Positions 60,329 through 64,000 of a stretch of 64,000 nt of DNA are shown one piece after another. The translations under genes were made by a program, and so were the position numbers. Origin of the DNA: an uncultured Flavobacteriales bacterium (GTDB taxonomy: Bacteria > Bacteroidota > Bacteroidia > Flavobacteriales_E > Vicingaceae). The stretch covers positions 1-64,000 of the forward strand of contig CAJQOH010000028.1 in assembly GCA_905479915.1 (NCBI GenBank), read 5' to 3'. Positions within the stretch are counted from its first letter, which is position 1. Each line of letters starts with the position of its first letter. The notes under the pieces were generated by a model, which saw only the letters and a list, made by a program, of their open reading frames with translations, had not been told where the DNA came from and made no database searches.

Positions 60329-61830
60329 TGAATGTTCTCAATGTCATAAAATCAAAAAGTATCTGGATCATTTGTATACTTTCTTTTTTAACTGCATTTT
60401 CCTACAACCAAACCAACCTTAAACACATTCCAAAAGAGCAAGTACGAGAACACCAAACTGTAATTACCAATGATGACATTAGCTATTTAAGACCTGCTAA
60501 AAACTATATTGAGAACGGTAACTGGAAAGCCAATTCTCCCGGCATACAAAGCTATTTTATTAGAACTCCAGGCTATGGAATATTCTACATGATGTGCCTA
60601 AAACTTTCCAATGCTTCATCTGCATTAATCTTCTTAAAAATTATTCAGCACCTCCTTTTTGCAATATCTGTATACTGGTTTTATAGCACCACTCATTCTT
60701 TAATAAATAATAAAACCATTGCATTCATATCTGCTAGCATCTATGGTTTAACCCCCATTGCAATAGGTTTTTTATCCTACACCTTAACAGAAGGGGTTAC
60801 CCCTGCACTACTTCTACTCTATGTATTTCTATTGTTTAAAGGATATAAAAAAGGTAGTAATCATCAAAAAAACACCCATTATTTTCTAGCCGCGCTAGCC
60901 TTCTCATCTTTACTAATCATTAGACCACAATTAGGATTTATAGGCATTCTACTTCCCATATTTCTTTTTAAAAGCTTCTACAAAGAAGGTATCCTTAAAC
61001 TCGTAATGAAACTCGTCCTATTTGGAAGCATTGCTTTTAGTTTTATGCTAATTTGGCAATACAGAAACTATAACATTACCAACAAGTTTGTTGGATTACA
61101 TTCCATTTACTACGCAGACAACAATTCCATTTACAGACCCACTTTTAAAGAGCTATGGAACCTTACTGGTGGATGGGCTCAAGAAGGACATGTCACACAC
61201 TCTTACATGGTTCCTATGTGGTCAGCAGCAATTAAAGGCGATACGGCTGAGCATTATGTACAAGCTGCTATCAACACATTTCCCAAAGAAGTTGTTGACC
61301 ATTTTGGAGAAGCAAGACTATCAACTGTTTTTAAAGGCTACCAAAAAGCTACATTCCATCAAAAATATTATTATGATCAGGAGCTTCCTATGCCCAATGA
61401 AATTCCTAAAGTAGAGCTTGAGGTAATTGAAGATTTCAAACAACTAACCAAAGAGTATAAAAGTAATTTCTGGTTTCAATACCACATCTTATCCCCCCTA
61501 AAAGTGTTTAAAGTAATGGCTTTTCACTCCAACCTATCCCTCTATATGTTTCAGCATACTTATCGAGGAAACTGGTCAATGGAGCTTCTAAGGTTTCTTT
61601 CTTTCGGACTTCATTCAATTAGTTTTATTGCTCTTCTAATTGGGTTACTCTTATTTAAATCAAACAATTGGAGAATGAATACACTCTGGATAACAACGTT
61701 TATCTACGTATTCTATCTATGCTATTTTCAAAGAGGAATAGAAGAACGTTACACATTACCTGTTCTTCCCATATTAATTATAGGAGTAACAGTATTACTA
61801 AATCAACTGAGAATAAGGTTAAGGAGATAA
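60328..61830 (+). CDS. GT-C-like polytopic membrane protein (glycosyltransferase-39-like)
   Basis: 500 residues with about ten membrane helices. An N-terminal extracytoplasmic loop after the first helix carries ITNDDISYLRPAKNYIENGNWK, placed as the acidic catalytic loop of PMT/ArnT-type GT-C enzymes, and RTPGYGIFYM is typical. It may add a sugar or aminosugar to lipid A or glycans. Coupled to the NUDIX gene by a 1-nt overlap. Its end overlaps pdxH by 12 bp on the other strand. Confidence 0.75.
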   Translation: MNVLNVIKSKSIWIICILSFLTAFSYNQTNLKHIPKEQVREHQTVITNDDISYLRPAKNYIENGNWKANSPGIQSYFIRTPGYGIFYMMCLKLSNASSALIFLKIIQHLLFAISVYWFYSTTHSLINNKTIAFISASIYGLTPIAIGFLSYTLTEGVTPALLLLYVFLLFKGYKKGSNHQKNTHYFLAALAFSSLLIIRPQLGFIGILLPIFLFKSFYKEGILKLVMKLVLFGSIAFSFMLIWQYRNYNITNKFVGLHSIYYADNNSIYRPTFKELWNLTGGWAQEGHVTHSYMVPMWSAAIKGDTAEHYVQAAINTFPKEVVDHFGEARLSTVFKGYQKATFHQKYYYDQELPMPNEIPKVELEVIEDFKQLTKEYKSNFWFQYHILSPLKVFKVMAFHSNLSLYMFQHTYRGNWSMELLRFLSFGLHSISFIALLIGLLLFKSNNWRMNTLWITTFIYVFYLCYFQRGIEERYTLPVLPILIIGVTVLLNQLRIRLRR

Positions 61831-62472
61831 TCGTGATTGTTTCCAGTCATCACCCAAATTGGTATAAACAATTCTATCGTGTAATCGACTAGGTCTTCCT
61901 TGCCAAAACTCAATCTTAACTGGTTTTACAACATACCCACCCCAATGTGACGGACGAGGAATAACAACATCTTTAAATTTTTCAGTGAAGTAAACTACTT
62001 TATCTTCCAATTCTTTTCTGGTCAACAATTCCGAACTCTGATCAGAAGCCCAAGCTCCAATCTGACTTTCTCTTGGCCTTTTAGCAAAATAAGCATCAGA
62101 ACCTTCCGCACTCATTTTCTCAACTAATCCTTCTATTCGTACTTGTCGCTCAAGTTCTCCCCAGAAAAAGTTTAGCGCTACTTTATTGTTTTGCTCTAAA
62201 TCTTTTCCTTTATCACTACTATAGTTGGTATAAAAAACAAAACTCTCATCCACAATACCGCGCATGTAAACAATACGAGTAGATGGTTGACCATTAGCAG
62301 AAACCGTTGTTACAGACATTGCATAAGGATCTAGTAATTGAGCATTAACAGCTTCTTCAAACCAAACATTAAATTGTTCTATCGGATTCTCATCTACCGA
62401 TTCTTCATTTAATGGTTTCCCAGAAAAATCTCTTCTAACTTCGCTTAAGTAGTTTTTAACATCATCACTCAT
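61819..62472 (-). CDS. pdxH: Pyridoxamine 5'-phosphate oxidase
   Basis: 217 residues from ATG 62472; a longer ORF from 62529 adds a hydrophobic stretch absent from the family, and a TAACTTTG promoter box lies inside it. The FMN-binding region includes RIVYMRGIVDESFVFYTNYSSDKGKDL, ALNFFWGELERQVRIEG and RPSRLHDR at the end. It oxidises pyridoxine or pyridoxamine phosphate to PLP. Confidence 0.93.
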   Translation of the reverse strand: MSDDVKNYLSEVRRDFSGKPLNEESVDENPIEQFNVWFEEAVNAQLLDPYAMSVTTVSANGQPSTRIVYMRGIVDESFVFYTNYSSDKGKDLEQNNKVALNFFWGELERQVRIEGLVEKMSAEGSDAYFAKRPRESQIGAWASDQSSELLTRKELEDKVVYFTEKFKDVVIPRPSHWGGYVVKPVKIEFWQGRPSRLHDRIVYTNLGDDWKQSRLSP

Positions 62473-62496
62473 AATCAAAACCAATATTACTAAGAA

Positions 62497-62504
62497 CAAA
62501 GTTA
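62497..62504 (-). promoter_or_regulatory. Putative -7 box TAACTTTG for pdxH
   Basis: Perfect TAnnTTTG on the minus strand, 24 nt before the chosen ATG at 62472 and inside the longer ORF, which supports the shorter start. No -33 TTG. Confidence 0.45.
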
Positions 62505-62583
62505 AGAAATTGATGGTTTTTATTAACATAAATCAAACATCCCTTATTATTACATAATTAATTGGTAGATTTATTGTTGTATT

Positions 62584-63174
62584 ATGAACAATCCATTAGA
62601 CTATACCATAACCGAACTTAACAAGTTAGCTCCAAAAAAAGGACGATTACTTATTTCAGAACCTTTTATGGACGATCCTTACTTTAAACGATCTGTTGTT
62701 CTACTTACTGAATACAGTAACGATGGTGCTTTAGGATTTATACTGAATAAACCCTTAGACATTACCATAAATGATACAATGGAAGATTTTCCACCTTTTG
62801 ATGCTCCCATATTCATGGGAGGACCGGTTCAGTCTGACAGTTTATTCTACATCCATTCACAAGGCGAATTTATTGAGAGTAGCGTTAAGATTACAGAAAA
62901 CCTCTATTGGTCTGGAAACTTCGATCAATTGAAGCAACTAGTTAAAGACCAACAAATATTTCCTCATGAAATCAAGTTTTTTATTGGTTATTCGGGATGG
63001 GACAAAGCACAATTGACTGAAGAAATAGAGTCTGAATCATGGATCATTTCAGACATTAAATCAAAAGAAATCAATCAGCTTAATGATGTTAACCTATGGA
63101 AAAACACATTAAAAGAAATGGGATCTAAATTCTCAGTATTATCTAACTTTCCAGAAGATCCAAGTTACAACTAA
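62584..63174 (+). CDS. YqgE/AlgH family protein
   Basis: 196 residues with KKGRLLISEPFMDDPYFKRSVVLLTEYSNDGALGFILNKPL, GGPVQSD and FIGYSGWDKAQL, all diagnostic of the YqgE/AlgH family. It is cytosolic and its biochemical role is unsettled, with links to regulation or nucleotide binding. The barrel gene starts 6 nt downstream. Confidence 0.92.
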   Translation: MNNPLDYTITELNKLAPKKGRLLISEPFMDDPYFKRSVVLLTEYSNDGALGFILNKPLDITINDTMEDFPPFDAPIFMGGPVQSDSLFYIHSQGEFIESSVKITENLYWSGNFDQLKQLVKDQQIFPHEIKFFIGYSGWDKAQLTEEIESESWIISDIKSKEINQLNDVNLWKNTLKEMGSKFSVLSNFPEDPSYN

Positions 63175-63180
63175 TTCTAA

Positions 63181-63981
63181 ATGAATAAAGCATCTATTAT
63201 TTTCCTACTAAGCATCCTACCCTTTTGTGTTAATGCTCAAGAAGTTGACTATGTAATTGATGACCCTAGTAAAACAAAAGTACGCAAGCAAAACCTACCT
63301 AGTTTACCAGACGATAACTCAATACCAAATCCAGATTATACTGCTTACTTTTTAAATGCAACTGCTTATACTTTAGATCATAAAAAAATTAGACTATCGG
63401 GTACAGATGTTGTCTTTGTAAAAGCAAGTTATGGTCTAATGGACAATTTTACTGCTTCAGTAAACCTCTCTATACTTGGAACATTTACCGGCTCTTTAAA
63501 ACAACAATTTAATTTAACTGATCAAGTTAAAGCTGGAATATCAGTTTCTGGAGGTAGACTAATTCTTCTAGATTCCGACTTAACACAAATTGATTCTACC
63601 ATTTATTTTGGAGGGGGACAAGCAATGCTTACTTTGGGTGATAGACAAGACAACCTGACTATAGGTACTGGAATATACTATGTAAAAAGTTCTTTTGATT
63701 TTTTAGGTAATGGTCGAGAAAGCTTCACTTCTAACAATGTGTATGTTGCTTTACAAAAGCAAATAAGTCGGAAACTATACCTTATGGCTGAAGGAATGTA
63801 CTTCTTAAATACTCAAATTTTTACTGGAGCAATCGGAATCAAAGCGATTATAGGAGATCGTATATCTTTAGGTGCTGGAGTAATGCCATTCGGCTACAAT
63901 GATCCAACAGCAAACTTAGTTGTAGAACCTATTCCTATCCCCCTCATTTCTTTTCGATATATCTTAGGAAGGGATAGATAA
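63181..63981 (+). CDS. Outer-membrane beta-barrel-like protein
   Basis: 266 residues with signal peptide ending CVNAQ. The mature part starts with a polar linker and then alternating strands (FTASVNLSILGTFTG, LTIGTGIYYVKSSF, LYLMAEGMYFLNT), ending in LISFRYILGRD. Likely an outer-membrane barrel; function unknown. Close to the YqgE gene (6-nt gap). Confidence 0.75.
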   Translation: MNKASIIFLLSILPFCVNAQEVDYVIDDPSKTKVRKQNLPSLPDDNSIPNPDYTAYFLNATAYTLDHKKIRLSGTDVVFVKASYGLMDNFTASVNLSILGTFTGSLKQQFNLTDQVKAGISVSGGRLILLDSDLTQIDSTIYFGGGQAMLTLGDRQDNLTIGTGIYYVKSSFDFLGNGRESFTSNNVYVALQKQISRKLYLMAEGMYFLNTQIFTGAIGIKAIIGDRISLGAGVMPFGYNDPTANLVVEPIPIPLISFRYILGRDR

Positions 63982-64000
63982 GTTTAATCGCTCTAAGATC

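Noticed and set aside
61819-62529. Longer pdxH start at 62529
   Set aside because: The extra residues form a hydrophobic stretch unknown in the family, and a promoter box lies within it.

Overview
The window is a low-GC, tightly packed chromosomal segment of a Gram-negative Bacteroidota, most likely a marine-type Flavobacteriales (inference). Supporting signs are the Bacteroidota promoter signature (TTG, 19 nt, TAnnTTTG) in front of the tRNA, no obvious Shine-Dalgarno sites, many secreted proteins with signal peptides ending in A/S-Q, a fused alpha/beta 2-oxoacid dehydrogenase E1, a fused GH3/beta-lactamase protein, a two-part transketolase and a split phhA/phhB pair.

Layout. (1) 1-5.9 kb: the right end of an integrated element that abuts tRNA-Asp. 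A leftward operon encodes small phage-like proteins, an HTH protein, a YqaJ exonuclease and a RecA-like ATPase. It is followed by a 0.7-kb repeat-rich gap, a large tyrosine recombinase with an internal HTH, and four short iterated repeats before the tRNA. No structural phage genes are visible; the element runs off the left edge. (2) 6-13.6 kb: DUF58 protein, sodium/solute symporter, two exported proteins and a TerB-like/ABC half-transporter. (3) 13.7-25.7 kb: a glycerolipid-themed stretch with a membrane patatin, tandem GDPD lipoproteins, fused E1, two LtaS-like sulfatase-fold enzymes, a diacylglycerol-kinase-like protein and a SUI1/eIF1-like protein. (4) 25.7-35.6 kb: a co-directional block with a two-component propeller kinase (about 300 codons longer than any ATG/GTG/TTG start allows), a LysM protein with a degenerate lytic-transglycosylase domain, two SGNH proteins, a HAD phosphatase and an MBOAT acyltransferase. 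This looks like an envelope O-acylation system with its own sensor. (5) 35.7-46.3 kb: mixed genes, including a frameshifted secreted protein, M28 peptidase, HtrA-like protease, ABC-2 transporter split by a repeat-rich gap, M23 peptidase and a DUF2235 hydrolase. (6) 46.2-50.4 kb: phenylalanine hydroxylase, pterin dehydratase and NagZ/beta-lactamase fusion. (7) 50.6-54.3 kb: transketolase halves separated by a four-helix-bundle gene lying inside an inverted repeat and by a vWA protein. (8) 54.4-64 kb: ECF sigma operon, solute-binding-like protein, CinA, DUF4197, NUDIX, GT-C-like membrane protein, PdxH, YqgE and a beta-barrel protein.

The most interesting hypothesis concerns 24.4-25.8 kb. The gene for a SUI1/eIF1-like initiation-fidelity protein sits between two genes that have no AUG, GUG or UUG start and appear to begin at AUU. 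This resembles the AUU-initiated, IF3-controlled infC gene of E. coli. Other leads are the four-helix-bundle cassette in the transketolase locus, the repeats around the integrase, and the pseudo-transglycosylase in the SGNH/MBOAT block. All functional statements rest on motif recognition by eye; no searches were run.
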